Notes: generated by a model from the sequence alone, not told the origin. DNA of 12,668 nucleotides from JBLNBQ01 sp050260095 (GCA_050260095.1 JBLNBQ010000048.1:1-12668), one strand, 5' to 3'. Shown: positions 5,015 through 12,668, numbered from the stretch's first letter. Numbers and translations are program-made.

Positions 5015-6642
5015 CCTGTATCTCTGTTGTCAGCTGTTGGCAGATAAGCTGAGGCGTCGGGCTCACCCAGGACGAGCGGCGTGATGTCGGTGGCGACGAG
5101 GAGCGCCTCGGTGGAGTCGAGGGGGAAGAGGCGCACGTGGTACACCTGGTTGTCGGGCGAGATCACGTAGGTGCGCAGGGCTTCCGGCGCGCCAACGCCG
5201 GCCTGGCCGAGCCGTACCAGTTCGCCCTGAAGATGCTGGCCCCGGATGTTGCCCGAGAGGTGGCGCAACACGCCTTCCCGGAACGAGTAGATGGAGGCGG
5301 TCGGCGAAATCTGACGGGCGACGCTCGACTTTCGCAATAGGTCCTCTAGGGAGAGTTGGGGCGGTGGCGGTTCGGCCACGCCGGTCTCCGGTTCCTCCGG
5401 CCGGTGGGCGGCAAAAAACAGGGCGGCCCGGCGGGCGATGGCCGGGTCGAACTGCACGCCGGTCCCCCGCCGCAGCTCCTCCACGGCCTCCTGCCAGCCC
5501 AGAGCCGTGCGGTAGGGGCGGTGCGAGGTCATGGCGTCGAAGGCGTCGGCGACCGCGATGATCCGGGCCCACAGCGGGATGCGCAGGCCGGCGAGCCCGG
5601 CGGGGTAACCCCGGCCGTCGTAGCGCTCGTGGTGGTGGCGGACGGCCGCGACCACCCGGGGGGAATGGTCGAAGCGGGCCACCAGCTCGGCCCCGGCGAC
5701 AGGGTGGCGCTTGACCAGGCTGAACTCGTCCCCGGTGAGCCGTCCGGCCTTAAGGATGACGTACTCCGGCACGGCGATTTTTCCCAGGTCGTGCAGGAGC
5801 GCGGCCCGGTACAGCTCCTCGAGCTGCCACGGCGGAACGCCGACGAGGGCCGCCAGCGTGACGGAATAGGCTGCCACCCGTTCGGAGTGGCCCCGGGTGT
5901 ACGGGTCTTTCGACTCGACGATGGACATGAGCAGCGACAGAATGCCGTGCTTCATCTCCTGCAGGCGTTCCAGGCTGGAAAAGGTGAGGGCGGAGAGACT
6001 CACCAGCAGGCTGCCGCCCAAGAGGGCCAGGTAAAGGTGCCAGTGCCAGAGCACGGCCAGGACGAGCCCGAGAAAGGCGATGGTGAAGTAGGAGAGCGGT
6101 TTGCCGCGCAGCAACCGGGCGACGAGGAGTTCGGTGGCCTGCTCGGATTCTCCGTTGCCCGGATCGCGATAGACCAAGGTGTAGAGCAGCGTCGTGACGG
6201 CGCCGAAGAGGAGGGCGGTGAGCGTGGCGGCTGCCAGCCAGCCGGGCAGGTGAATCATTCTCCGGGGGCCTCCGATGGCCAGGAAGAAGTGCTCGGCGAG
6301 CACTACCGGCGGCACGTGCAGCAGAAAGAGCAGCGGGTTGCCCCGGCGGCTCCACCAGAGGTACGGGAAGACGAGGACCAGGCTGAAGATCCGGGCGAGG
6401 GAGCCGAGAGGGTGCCCGTAGTGAAAGACGGCGCCCAGCACCACGATGGAGCTGAGGGAGAGGAAGCCCCGGTTGGCGAAGGACGCGTAGGCGATGTCGA
6501 TGCCGGCCACGATGAGCGAGATCGCTAGCACCGGGCGCAGGTCGCGGACCTGCGACAGGTCGGTCAGGTCGAGGAGCATGCTGGCGACGATTAGGGCCGC
6601 GACGAACAGCCGGCTGCGCCGGCCGGGGAACCCTGTTCGCAT
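5011..6642 (-). CDS. Membrane-anchored HD-GYP domain cyclic-di-GMP phosphodiesterase
   Basis: The 543-residue protein has a hydrophobic N-terminal half (about residues 10-225, seven or so membrane segments; no named sensor family recognised), a short helical linker, an HD-GYP domain (about 230-410) and a C-terminal tail (about 430-540) that may be a small PAS-like fold. HD-GYP residues are intact: DPYTRGHSERV with H252, LLHDLGKIAVPE with H284-D285-K288, KRHP with H313, HHHERYDGRGYP (336-347) and the ADAFDAMTSHRPYR segment. It should hydrolyse cyclic-di-GMP to pGpG or GMP at the inner membrane face in response to an unknown signal. The ATG at 6642 was chosen because AAGGAGG lies 9 bases upstream; the ATG at 6648 is too close to that site, and the frame running further upstream looks non-coding. 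No GGDEF domain is present. Confidence 0.93.
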   Translation of the reverse strand: MRTGFPGRRSRLFVAALIVASMLLDLTDLSQVRDLRPVLAISLIVAGIDIAYASFANRGFLSLSSIVVLGAVFHYGHPLGSLARIFSLVLVFPYLWWSRRGNPLLFLLHVPPVVLAEHFFLAIGGPRRMIHLPGWLAAATLTALLFGAVTTLLYTLVYRDPGNGESEQATELLVARLLRGKPLSYFTIAFLGLVLAVLWHWHLYLALLGGSLLVSLSALTFSSLERLQEMKHGILSLLMSIVESKDPYTRGHSERVAAYSVTLAALVGVPPWQLEELYRAALLHDLGKIAVPEYVILKAGRLTGDEFSLVKRHPVAGAELVARFDHSPRVVAAVRHHHERYDGRGYPAGLAGLRIPLWARIIAVADAFDAMTSHRPYRTALGWQEAVEELRRGTGVQFDPAIARRAALFFAAHRPEEPETGVAEPPPPQLSLEDLLRKSSVARQISPTASIYSFREGVLRHLSGNIRGQHLQGELVRLGQAGVGAPEALRTYVISPDNQVYHVRLFPLDSTEALLVATDITPLVLGEPDASAYLPTADNRDTG

Positions 6643-6794
6643 CGCCATCCGCCTCCTTGCCTGGACAACTGCCGACCTTGGTTTGTTCCAATTCAGCAGG
6701 CGTTTTGCCAAACCCTTCCGGACCTGAGCCGCCTCCGGGCTGGAAATCATCGCATATCAAAGCGGGAAGACTAGCCGCGGGAGGTTACGCAGAG

Positions 6795-7085
6795 ATGCCC
6801 GAGTATGAGACGCAGTTGAGCCGGAATCCCGAGGTCTTGGACGAGCGAAAGGAGGAGGCCAGGGCCGGCTACGGTAAGGTCCACGGCCTCAGGGAGGAGG
6901 ACTCCCTCCACCGGGTGGGGGTGGAGGAAGGCACCGTGTTGCCCAGCCTGATGGGTTGGGGCGGTTCGCTCGACCCCAACGACACATCCCGCGTCCGGTA
7001 CCTGGAAGAAGTGGCGGCCGAACTCGGAACCCCGGTGGATGGCCCCGGGCGGGAGCCCCGTTCCAAGTCGCACCGGCCAAGGTAG
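6795..7085 (+). CDS. Hypothetical protein, 96 residues, highly charged
   Basis: This open frame starts at ATG 6795 with GGGAGG about 10 bases upstream. The product (MPEYETQLSRNPEVLDERKEEARAGYG..., ending REPRSKSHRPR) is hydrophilic. It has an acidic/basic helical N-terminus, a Gly-rich centre around GWGGSLDPNDTSRVRYLEE, and a basic tail. There are no membrane segments, cysteines or motifs I recognise. It is divergent from the HD-GYP gene across about 150 bases and precedes glpX by 135 bases. Support is the ribosome site, the absence of a better gene on the opposite strand, and position; it could still be a chance frame. Confidence 0.55.
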   Translation: MPEYETQLSRNPEVLDERKEEARAGYGKVHGLREEDSLHRVGVEEGTVLPSLMGWGGSLDPNDTSRVRYLEEVAAELGTPVDGPGREPRSKSHRPR

Positions 7086-7220
7086 GTCAGCCCAGGCCCG
7101 CCAACCCCAAGTCGCCCTCTCCCCCCTCCGCATCGGCAGGAAATCCCCGCCGGGCAGGGAAACACCCTTACATCACGGCCGGCTTCCCGCACGGCCCAGG
7201 CAGATGAGGGGGATGAGGGA

Positions 7221-8237
7221 GTGGTCAGCTTTGTGGCTCAGCCCGAGGACGCCGAGCGCGAAGTGATGCTCGATTTCGTCTGGGGGACGGAGAGTGCAGC
7301 CCTGCGCGCCGGGCGCGGGATGGGCTGGGGCAACAAGGAGGCGGCCGACCCGGCCGCCGTCGACGGCATGCGGGGCATGCTCGATCTGATCAACTTCCAC
7401 GGCGTCGTGGTGATCGGCGAGGGCGAGAAGGACCGGGCGCCCATGCTCTACATCGGGGAACACGTCGGCAAGAACCGGACCGTCGAACCGGTCGACGTGG
7501 CGGTCGATCCGCTGGAGGGAACCCGGCTCGTCGCGAACGGTCTGCCCAACGCCATGTCGGTCTTCGTGGCCGCGGCGGCCGGGAGTCTCGCCTCGCCGCC
7601 GGCCTACTACATGAACAAGATCGCGGTGGGTCCGGCGGCGGCCGGACACATCGACATCAACGCCCCGGTGCGGGAGAACCTCCGGGTGGTGGCCGCGGCT
7701 CTTCGCCGGAAGGTGCGCGACCTCACCGTCGTCATCCTGGGCCGCCCCCGGCACGATTGGCTGATCCAGGAGGTCAGGGAGTGCGGGGCCCGGATCAAGC
7801 TCATCAGCGACGGCGACGTCTCGGGCGGCATCTCGACCGCCCTGCCCGAGACCGGCGTCGATATGCTCATGGGGATCGGCGGCGCCCCGGAGGCGGTCCT
7901 GACCGCGGCGGCCCTGAAGTGCCTCGGCGGCGAGATCCAGGCGAAAGTCTGGTACCCGACCGAGCAGGAGCAGGCGCAGGCCGAGGCGAGGGGGGTCGAC
8001 CTGGCGAAGATCTGGGAGACCAACGATCTGGCCGCCGGCGACAGCCTGATCTTCACCGCTACCGGGATCACCGACGGGGAGTTGCTCAAGGGCGTCCGCT
8101 ATTACGGCGACAAGGCGCGCACCCATTCCCTGGTGATGCGGGCGAGAACCCATACCGTCCGGTTCATCGAGGCCTACCACGACCTCCGGTTCAAGACGAC
8201 GCGGTCCCAGAAACGCCAAGGGGAACAGAAGATCTAG
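7221..8237 (+). CDS. glpX: Fructose-1,6-bisphosphatase class II
   Basis: The 338-residue product matches the GlpX family over its length. Metal and substrate residues are all present: D43 (in AAD), E67 in VIGEGEK, D96 and E99 in VDPLEGT, and E224 in GIGGAPE, the equivalents of D33, E57, D85, E88 and E213 in the E. coli enzyme. It hydrolyses fructose 1,6-bisphosphate to fructose 6-phosphate in gluconeogenesis; in some bacteria the enzyme also acts on sedoheptulose bisphosphate. The GTG start at 7221 has an AGGGGG site 8 bases upstream. An Asn (N38) stands where E. coli has Asp28 in GRGDKN; the catalytic set is otherwise intact. The basic tail (KTTRSQKRQGEQKI) is normal for a short C-terminus. 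It is followed after 37 bases by the LysE-type exporter gene, probably one transcript. Confidence 0.95.
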   Translation: MVSFVAQPEDAEREVMLDFVWGTESAALRAGRGMGWGNKEAADPAAVDGMRGMLDLINFHGVVVIGEGEKDRAPMLYIGEHVGKNRTVEPVDVAVDPLEGTRLVANGLPNAMSVFVAAAAGSLASPPAYYMNKIAVGPAAAGHIDINAPVRENLRVVAAALRRKVRDLTVVILGRPRHDWLIQEVRECGARIKLISDGDVSGGISTALPETGVDMLMGIGGAPEAVLTAAALKCLGGEIQAKVWYPTEQEQAQAEARGVDLAKIWETNDLAAGDSLIFTATGITDGELLKGVRYYGDKARTHSLVMRARTHTVRFIEAYHDLRFKTTRSQKRQGEQKI

Positions 8238-8274
8238 TCCGCCAAGGCACAGTAGAGAGTAGGGTGTAGGCGAC

Positions 8275-8946
8275 ATGAACTTGCTCGCGCTGTTCGGGTC
8301 CTCGCTGGTGCTCGGGTTCTCCGGCGCCATGCCCCCGGGTTCGCTCCTTTCGCTCACGGTTTCACAGGCGATGGCCCGGGGCTTCTGGGCGGGCCCGCTC
8401 CTCATCACCGGGCACGCCCTGCTCGAGTTGCTCATGGTGGTGGGGCTCGGCCTGGGGCTATCGGCCCTGCTCCGGCGCAAAGGCGTGGCGGGCGGCATCG
8501 GCCTGCTCGGCGGGGCCTTCCTCCTCTCGATGGGGTACGGCCTGCTGCGCGACGCCCCCCACGCCGGGCTGGCCTTGACCGGTTCCGGGGCGATGGTGGG
8601 CGTGGGGCGCCTAATCTTCCTGGGGGCGCTGACCTCGCTGGTCAACCCGTACTGGGTGATGTGGTGGGCGTTCGCTGGAGTGACCTACGTGACCGAGGCT
8701 GGAAAGCACGGTTTGCCCGGCCTGGCGGCGTTCTTCACCGGGCACGTCCTCGCCGACTATCTCTGGTACAGCCTGGTCTCCGGAGCGATCGCCGCCGGGC
8801 GCCAGGTGATGCCGGTCTGGCTTTACCGGGGCCTGCTCGGCGGGTGCGGGGTCTTCCTCCTGGCGCTGGCCGTCTACTTCCTTCGCTTCGGTCTCCGGAC
8901 GCTGCGGGGGACGGCGCCGGCGCCGTCGCTCGGACAAGCCGAGTAA
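8275..8946 (+). CDS. LysE-family amino-acid exporter
   Basis: The 223-residue integral membrane protein has about six transmembrane helices (roughly 2-24, 36-64, 72-92, 106-134, 148-172, 184-207). The first helix contains GAMPPGSLL, a form of the family's G-x-x-PGP signature. The NPYWVMWWAFAG segment (124-135) is typical of LysE/RhtB-like exporters of anaerobic Firmicutes and archaea. These proteins export amino acids or small metabolites using the proton gradient; the substrate cannot be told here. The ATG at 8275 follows AGGGTG about 8 bases upstream, a modest ribosome site. It lies between glpX (37-base gap) and the DUF1786 gene (30-base gap) on the same strand, so co-transcription is likely. 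Confidence 0.9.
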   Translation: MNLLALFGSSLVLGFSGAMPPGSLLSLTVSQAMARGFWAGPLLITGHALLELLMVVGLGLGLSALLRRKGVAGGIGLLGGAFLLSMGYGLLRDAPHAGLALTGSGAMVGVGRLIFLGALTSLVNPYWVMWWAFAGVTYVTEAGKHGLPGLAAFFTGHVLADYLWYSLVSGAIAAGRQVMPVWLYRGLLGGCGVFLLALAVYFLRFGLRTLRGTAPAPSLGQAE

Positions 8947-8976
8947 GAGCCCTGTGTACTTGGGGAGGCGTGTGGC

Positions 8977-10050
8977 ATGGGTGACCTGCTCGCAGTGGAC
9001 GTGGGGACAGGCACTCAGGACATCCTGCTGTATGATCCATCCGTTACCCTGGAGAACTGCGTGAAGCTGGTTCTCCCCGCGCCCACCGTGATAGTGGGCC
9101 GGGAGATCGGCGCGGCGACCCGGGCGGGCCGGGACGTCTTCTTAAGCGGGCGCCTCATGGGCGGAGGGCCGAGCGTGGGGGCGATGCGTCGCCACCTGGA
9201 GAGCGGGCGCCGGCTCTTCGCCACACGGCAGGCCGCGCTCACCATCCGGGACAACCTGGCCGAAGTCGAAGCGATGGGCGTGCGCCTAGTGCCCGACGAC
9301 GCCGAACCCGGGCCGGAGGCGGTCGCCATCCGCTTGACCGACGTCTTCCGTGACGAACTTGCGCAGGCGCTCTCCCTCTTCGGGGTGGCGCTGCCCGGCG
9401 ATTGGGCGGTGGCGGTGCAGGACCACGGAGAGTGCGCGGAGGGGAGCAACCGGCGCTTCCGGTTTCAGCTCTGGGAGGAGTTCCTGGCGCGGGGCGGCGC
9501 CCTGACCGACCTGCTCTACGCCGAGGCGCCCGCCGTGTACACCCGGATGCGGGCGGTCCAGGCCGAAGCGCCCGGCGCCCGGGTCATGGATACCGGCGCG
9601 GCCGCCGTGTGGGGCGCGCTCTGCGACCCGCAGGTCGCGGCTCATCTGGACGAGGGCCTCACGGTGGTCAACGTCGGCAACGGGCACACGGTGGCCGCCG
9701 TAGTGAAAGGAGCGCACGTGACGGCGCTCTTCGAGCACCACACGCGCTGCCTCACCCCGGAGAAGCTGGCCGCCCTGGTCGGCCGCCTGCAGAGCGGGAG
9801 CATCACCTTCACGGAAGTCTACGACGACGCGGGGCACGGCGCCGCCCTCGGCGCCGGGCACCGCCCCCCCTCCCCGTTCGTAGCGATGACCGGCCCCCGG
9901 CGGGCACTGGCGCACGGACTCGGCTGGCATCCGGCCGTCCCCGGCGGCGACATGATGCTCTCCGGCTGCTTCGGCCTGGTGGCCGCCGCCTGCCTCAAGG
10001 AAGGCCGGCCCGGGCCGTTCCCCTTCCTCGAACAGGCGCTCCGGGGCTGA
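8977..10050 (+). CDS. DUF1786 (COG4012) actin-fold ATPase-like protein
   Basis: The 357-residue protein opens with LLAVDVGTGTQDILLYD (residues 4-20), the phosphate-1 loop of an actin/Hsp70/sugar-kinase fold, followed by ENCVKLVLPAPT, typical of the DUF1786 family. A second phosphate loop is VVNVGNGHT (230-238), and a third Gly-rich segment is LSGCFGLVAA (328-337) near the C-terminus. A conserved-looking VQDHG (147-151) and a TRCLTPEKL segment lie between them. Members occur in archaea and anaerobic bacteria and are sometimes labelled 'pyruvate formate-lyase activating enzyme-like', but this one has no radical-SAM CxxxCxxC motif and no established function. GGGGAGG lies 8 bases before ATG at 8977. 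It is last in the glpX-LysE run and ends 44 bases from the convergent neighbour. Confidence 0.88.
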   Translation: MGDLLAVDVGTGTQDILLYDPSVTLENCVKLVLPAPTVIVGREIGAATRAGRDVFLSGRLMGGGPSVGAMRRHLESGRRLFATRQAALTIRDNLAEVEAMGVRLVPDDAEPGPEAVAIRLTDVFRDELAQALSLFGVALPGDWAVAVQDHGECAEGSNRRFRFQLWEEFLARGGALTDLLYAEAPAVYTRMRAVQAEAPGARVMDTGAAAVWGALCDPQVAAHLDEGLTVVNVGNGHTVAAVVKGAHVTALFEHHTRCLTPEKLAALVGRLQSGSITFTEVYDDAGHGAALGAGHRPPSPFVAMTGPRRALAHGLGWHPAVPGGDMMLSGCFGLVAAACLKEGRPGPFPFLEQALRG

Positions 10051-10094
10051 GCGGCCGCCACCCGGCGCGCCGGTCGACCAGCCGCCGTCCGCTC

Positions 10095-10466
10095 TTAGGC
10101 CAGCCCGCCTCCGGCTTCGATCGCCCGGGCCACCTGTTCGGCCTGGCTATCCGAGTCCACCACGACGGCCAGCATGAAACCGTATTGCCCCGGGAACTCG
10201 CCAGGATTGCTCCAGCCCGAGGCCGAAGGGTCGGCGGCCAGGAGCGGCCCGGCGTTGTCGGTGGGGTCGATGTCGGCGCCCAGCGAGAGGTTGGCCAGGC
10301 TCCCGAAGCGGCCCTGGGTCGGGTTCTGCCGGCGCTCCACGCCGTCGCCCGGATAACGGTGAATCTGGTCCACCTGCAATTCCGTGAAGCCCTGTTCCCT
10401 GAGCCGCTCCGCCACCGCCGCCGCGGCCGGGTAGGACGGGAAGAAACCCATCACGCTCCGGGGCAC
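10095..10466 (-). CDS. Small stress-protein-like alpha/beta protein
   Basis: The 123-residue product begins VPRSVMGFFPSYPAAAAVAERLREQGFTELQVDQIH, the beta-alpha-beta start ('x-GxFxSYxxAxxAVxxLRxxGF') seen in Bacillota general-stress or YflT/17M-like small proteins. A Gly/Pro/Asn-rich middle (residues 45-90) follows, then a closing strand-helix (YGFMLAVVVDSDSQAEQVARAIEAGGG). It is soluble, with no signal or membrane segment and no catalytic motif. The GTG at 10466 was chosen because GGAGGTG lies 8 bases upstream; the upstream extension to 10559 lacks a ribosome site. It is divergent from the germinant-receptor operon across 189 bases and convergent with the DUF1786 gene. Function unknown; the stress-protein resemblance is from the N-terminal pattern only. 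Confidence 0.82.
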   Translation of the reverse strand: MPRSVMGFFPSYPAAAAVAERLREQGFTELQVDQIHRYPGDGVERRQNPTQGRFGSLANLSLGADIDPTDNAGPLLAADPSASGWSNPGEFPGQYGFMLAVVVDSDSQAEQVARAIEAGGGLA

Positions 10467-10655
10467 TTGCGCACCACCTCCGGCAGGTAGCTTGCCCGGG
10501 CGCCCGCCCGGAATCGGAAGGCGCTCGCCTGGGAAAACTTCCCCCTGCGCGTAAGGCAAGGAAGGCGGAACTACGCCGTGCGCCTACCCAGAGCCCCCCG
10601 CCTTGGACCGTCGCAGACCGGCCCCGAGAGACCGCCTTGGCGAAGGAATCTTCCA

Positions 10656-12164
10656 GTGGACGAGAATCCTCTGGATCTCGCCTTGGCGGCCAACCTCACG
10701 GCGCTCCGCAAGCAGTTCGCCGGCGCCGACGACGTGGTGTTTCGCGAACTGACGCTGGGCAAGCGGAAGCTCCCCGCGCTGATGGCTTTCTTTGACGGTT
10801 TGGTCAACCACCAGGCCCTCGACCGGCTCACCGCCGTGCTCACGGTGGACTTTCCCGAGGAGACGGGGGGCAAGACGCCGCCGCAGCAACTGGCGGAGTT
10901 GATGCGCAGCCGGGTCATCCCCGTGGGCGAGGTGCGGGAGGTGCCGACCCTGGGCGAGGCCGTGCAGGGGATGCTCGAAGGGGAGGTCCTCGTCTTCTTC
11001 GACGGCTGCCCGACCGCCTTGGCGGCCGCCGTGCAAGGGGGCGAACTCCGCAGCATCTCCGAGCCGATCAGCGAGCCCGTCGTCCAGGGTCCCCGGGCCG
11101 GCTTCATCGAGGATCTGGCGGTCAACCTCTCCCTCGTCCGGCGTTTGCTCCGCGATCCGAACCTCAAGGCCGAACGGAGTTCCGTCGGAGCCCGGACCCG
11201 CACCAGGGTCGCGGTTCTGTACCTCAGCGATCTGGTGAATCCGGAGGTGCTCGGGGAGGTACGGCGCAGGCTGGCCACGGTGCAGATCGATGGCACGGCG
11301 TCCGCAGGCACAGTCGGTCAGATGATCGAGGACCGCTGGACCTCCCCGTTTCCACAGATCGAGGCCACCGAGCGCCCCGATCGGATGGTCCTGGCGCTGC
11401 TCGAAGGCCGGGTCGGCATTCTGGTCGACAACACGCCGTTCACCCTCATCGTGCCCTCTACCTTCAATTCGATGATGCACAGCCCGGAGGACTACGCCAT
11501 CCGCTGGCCGCTCGCCACCTTTTCCCGGTTCATCCGCTTCTTCGCGGTGATCATCACTCTCGTCCTGCCCGCTTTCTACCTGGCTCTCGTCACGTTCCAC
11601 CCGGAGATGCTGCCGACCCGGCTGCTCGTCAGCATCGGCGTCTCCGCCGAGGACGTCCCCTACCCGATGATGGTCGAAGTGCTCCTGCTCCAACTGGCGA
11701 TCGAACTGATCAGAGAGGCCGGCCTGCGCATGCCTACCCAACTGCGGCAGAATCTGGCGGTGGTCGGCGGGCTCATCGTGGGCCAGGCCGCGGTCCAGGC
11801 CGGACTGGTGAGCACCGTGACCGTTGTGGTGGTCGCCGTCACCGGGCTATCGATCTTTGCGGTGCCCACGTTCCCTCTGGCCTATGCCCTACTGCTCTGC
11901 CGCTTCGCGCTCATCCTGGCCGCCGGCACGCTGGGGCTGTTCGGCCTGGTCACCGGGCTACTCATGCTGCTCACGCATCTGGTCAGCCTCCGGACTTTCG
12001 GTGTCTACTACACCGAGCCCGAGGTGCCCGCACACTTCACCTCCTGGAAGGACACGGTCCTCCGGGCCCCTTCGCCGGCCTTGCAGACCAGGCCGGCAGA
12101 GTACCATCCTCAGGACGCCCGGCGGGCGGCCGACGCGCGCCCGGAGGTGGGCGGCGATGGCTGA
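10656..12164 (+). CDS. gerAA: Spore germination receptor subunit A (GerA/GerAA family)
   Basis: The product is about 502 residues with family hallmarks: EPISEPVVQGPRAGFIED (136-153; the germinant-receptor 'E-x-x-x-E-x-V-x-GPR-x-GF-x-E' block), SSVGARTRTRVAVLYL (175-190), PFPQIEATERPDRM (231-244) and QAAVQAGLVS (377-386). A soluble N-terminal half (1-285) precedes about five membrane segments (about 293-445) and a basic, Ala-rich tail. In spores GerA-type subunits sit in the inner membrane, form the ion-conducting part of the germinant receptor, and help trigger germination. The GTG at 10656 has GAAGGAA 7 bases upstream and gives the normal family length; a GTG at 10578 would add a Pro/Arg-rich 26-residue leader and is less likely. 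It overlaps the gerB gene by 8 bases. In spore formers such operons use the forespore sigma-G, but I could not see a clear site. Confidence 0.95.
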   Translation: MDENPLDLALAANLTALRKQFAGADDVVFRELTLGKRKLPALMAFFDGLVNHQALDRLTAVLTVDFPEETGGKTPPQQLAELMRSRVIPVGEVREVPTLGEAVQGMLEGEVLVFFDGCPTALAAAVQGGELRSISEPISEPVVQGPRAGFIEDLAVNLSLVRRLLRDPNLKAERSSVGARTRTRVAVLYLSDLVNPEVLGEVRRRLATVQIDGTASAGTVGQMIEDRWTSPFPQIEATERPDRMVLALLEGRVGILVDNTPFTLIVPSTFNSMMHSPEDYAIRWPLATFSRFIRFFAVIITLVLPAFYLALVTFHPEMLPTRLLVSIGVSAEDVPYPMMVEVLLLQLAIELIREAGLRMPTQLRQNLAVVGGLIVGQAAVQAGLVSTVTVVVVAVTGLSIFAVPTFPLAYALLLCRFALILAAGTLGLFGLVTGLLMLLTHLVSLRTFGVYYTEPEVPAHFTSWKDTVLRAPSPALQTRPAEYHPQDARRAADARPEVGGDG

Positions 12165-12668
12165 CCGCATCACCCCCTACGGCTTTGTCCTGTTCATAGT
12201 GGGGCTCTTCCTGGAGAACTCGGTGCTCATGCGGCCGGCACTGGTCGCCAAAGTGGCGGGGGCGGATCTCTGGCTGGCATTGGCTTTGGGGGCTGTGCCG
12301 GTGTCCGCCGTGGCCTTGCTGGTCACCTGGCTCGGCGAACTCTTCCCGGAGCAGACCTTCGTGGAATACGCCCGGCGGGTCTGGGGGCGCTGGCTGGGCA
12401 CAGCCTTGGTCGTGATCGTCCTCGCCTACTGGGTAGCCAAGACTGCCGAAGCGGCGCTTGTCATGCGCCGGGTCGTCTCTCTTACCTTGCTGCCCCGCAC
12501 GCCCGATTGGGTGCTGATCGGCGTGGAGCTGCTGGCGACGGCGTACCTCGCGTGGCAGGGCGTCGGCCCGGCCGTCCGCATGGCCGAATTCGTGGTCGTC
12601 CCTGCCCTGGTGGCCTTGGTGGCTGCGATGGCGCTGGCGCTGCCCATGACCGACCTGGGCCGCTTGCG
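12157..12668 (+). CDS. gerAB: Spore germination receptor subunit B, permease-like (GerAB family), partial
   Basis: The frame is open from ATG 12157 to the window edge (170 complete codons) and is truncated only by the window. The product begins MADRITPYGFVLFIVGLFLENSVLMRPALVAKVAGADLW and is strongly hydrophobic, with five membrane helices visible (about residues 8-26, 38-60, 80-100, 115-133, 142-162). The F-V-E-Y-A-R-R-V-W-G segment (71-80) is typical of the GerAB/spore permease family, related to APC-type amino-acid transporters, whose B subunits bind germinant. GGAGGTG ends 7 bases before the ATG, and the start overlaps the gerA stop (ATGGCTGA), so the two are translationally coupled. A full protein is about 360 residues; a gerC lipoprotein gene is expected beyond the window. 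Confidence 0.92.
   Translation, partial: MADRITPYGFVLFIVGLFLENSVLMRPALVAKVAGADLWLALALGAVPVSAVALLVTWLGELFPEQTFVEYARRVWGRWLGTALVVIVLAYWVAKTAEAALVMRRVVSLTLLPRTPDWVLIGVELLATAYLAWQGVGPAVRMAEFVVVPALVALVAAMALALPMTDLGRL

Noticed and set aside
5356..6528. Long open frame on the plus strand opposite the HD-GYP gene
   Set aside because: Antisense shadow of an intact HD-GYP gene; the product is repetitive Gln/Gly/Glu-rich without recognisable domains.
7135..7162. Imperfect direct repeat GGCAGGAAA / GGCAGGGAAA upstream of glpX
   Set aside because: Short, two copies only, no dyad symmetry and no known regulator pattern.
7173..8645. 490-codon open frame on the minus strand opposite glpX and the exporter gene
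   Set aside because: The sense strand encodes GlpX with complete catalytic residues; the antisense product is Asp/His/Arg-rich and matches nothing known.
10062..10073. Perfect 12-base palindrome CCGGCGCGCCGG, with GAGCGG/CCGCTC further out, between convergent genes
   Set aside because: It could be a weak bidirectional terminator, but there is no T-run on either side, and such palindromes are common by chance in GC-rich DNA.
9402..10490. Plus-strand frame overlapping the DUF1786 gene and the small stress-like gene
   Set aside because: It is an Arg/Gly/Ala-rich frame-shifted shadow that crosses two better-supported genes.
10467..10655. Search for a sigma-G promoter (GNATA, 17-18 bases, CATNNTA) ahead of gerA
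   Set aside because: Only partial matches such as GAATC near 10511 without a -10; not reportable as a site.

Overview
The window reads as the chromosome of a high-GC, endospore-forming member of the Bacillota (a Symbiobacterium-, Moorella- or Desulfotomaculum-like lineage; the genus cannot be fixed from sequence alone). The evidence is a GerA-family germinant receptor operon, a YmaF-family protein, a SAM-I (S-box) riboswitch, strong AGGAGG/GGTGATC-type ribosome binding sites, and a class II fructose-1,6-bisphosphatase. No phage, insertion sequence, CRISPR array, tRNA or rRNA was seen.

Layout. (1) 15-2255, minus strand: a compact three-gene unit of an ECF sigma factor, a short membrane anti-sigma candidate overlapping it by 4 bases, and a secreted/membrane bactofilin-like protein. 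This looks like an envelope-stress or envelope-structure regulon. (2) 2409-2983: two convergent small genes, a 56-residue membrane protein (+) and a histidine-rich YmaF protein (-), with a shared hairpin terminator between them. (3) 2984-3290: no gene recognised. (4) 3358-5014, minus strand: a PaaK-type acyl-adenylating CoA ligase behind a sigma-A promoter, a textbook SAM-I riboswitch and two tandem intrinsic terminators. (5) 5011-6642, minus strand: a membrane-anchored HD-GYP cyclic-di-GMP phosphodiesterase. (6) 6795-10050, plus strand: an unrecognised 96-residue protein, then GlpX, a LysE-family exporter and a DUF1786 actin-fold protein. (7) 10095-10466, minus strand: a small stress-protein-like gene, divergent from (8) the germinant receptor genes gerA (10656-12164) and gerB (from 12157, cut by the window end).

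The most notable signal is the paaK leader. One SAM aptamer is followed by two near-identical terminator hairpins. The 3' strand of aptamer helix P1 can pair with the 5' arm of terminator 1, and the 3' arm of terminator 1 can pair with the 5' arm of terminator 2. The leader can therefore be drawn as a relay in which loss of SAM would disarm both terminators in series. The gene controlled is also unexpected for an S-box: it suggests that this PaaK homologue serves methionine, SAM or sulfur metabolism rather than, or in addition to, phenylacetate activation. The function is inferred; the riboswitch itself is clear from the sequence.
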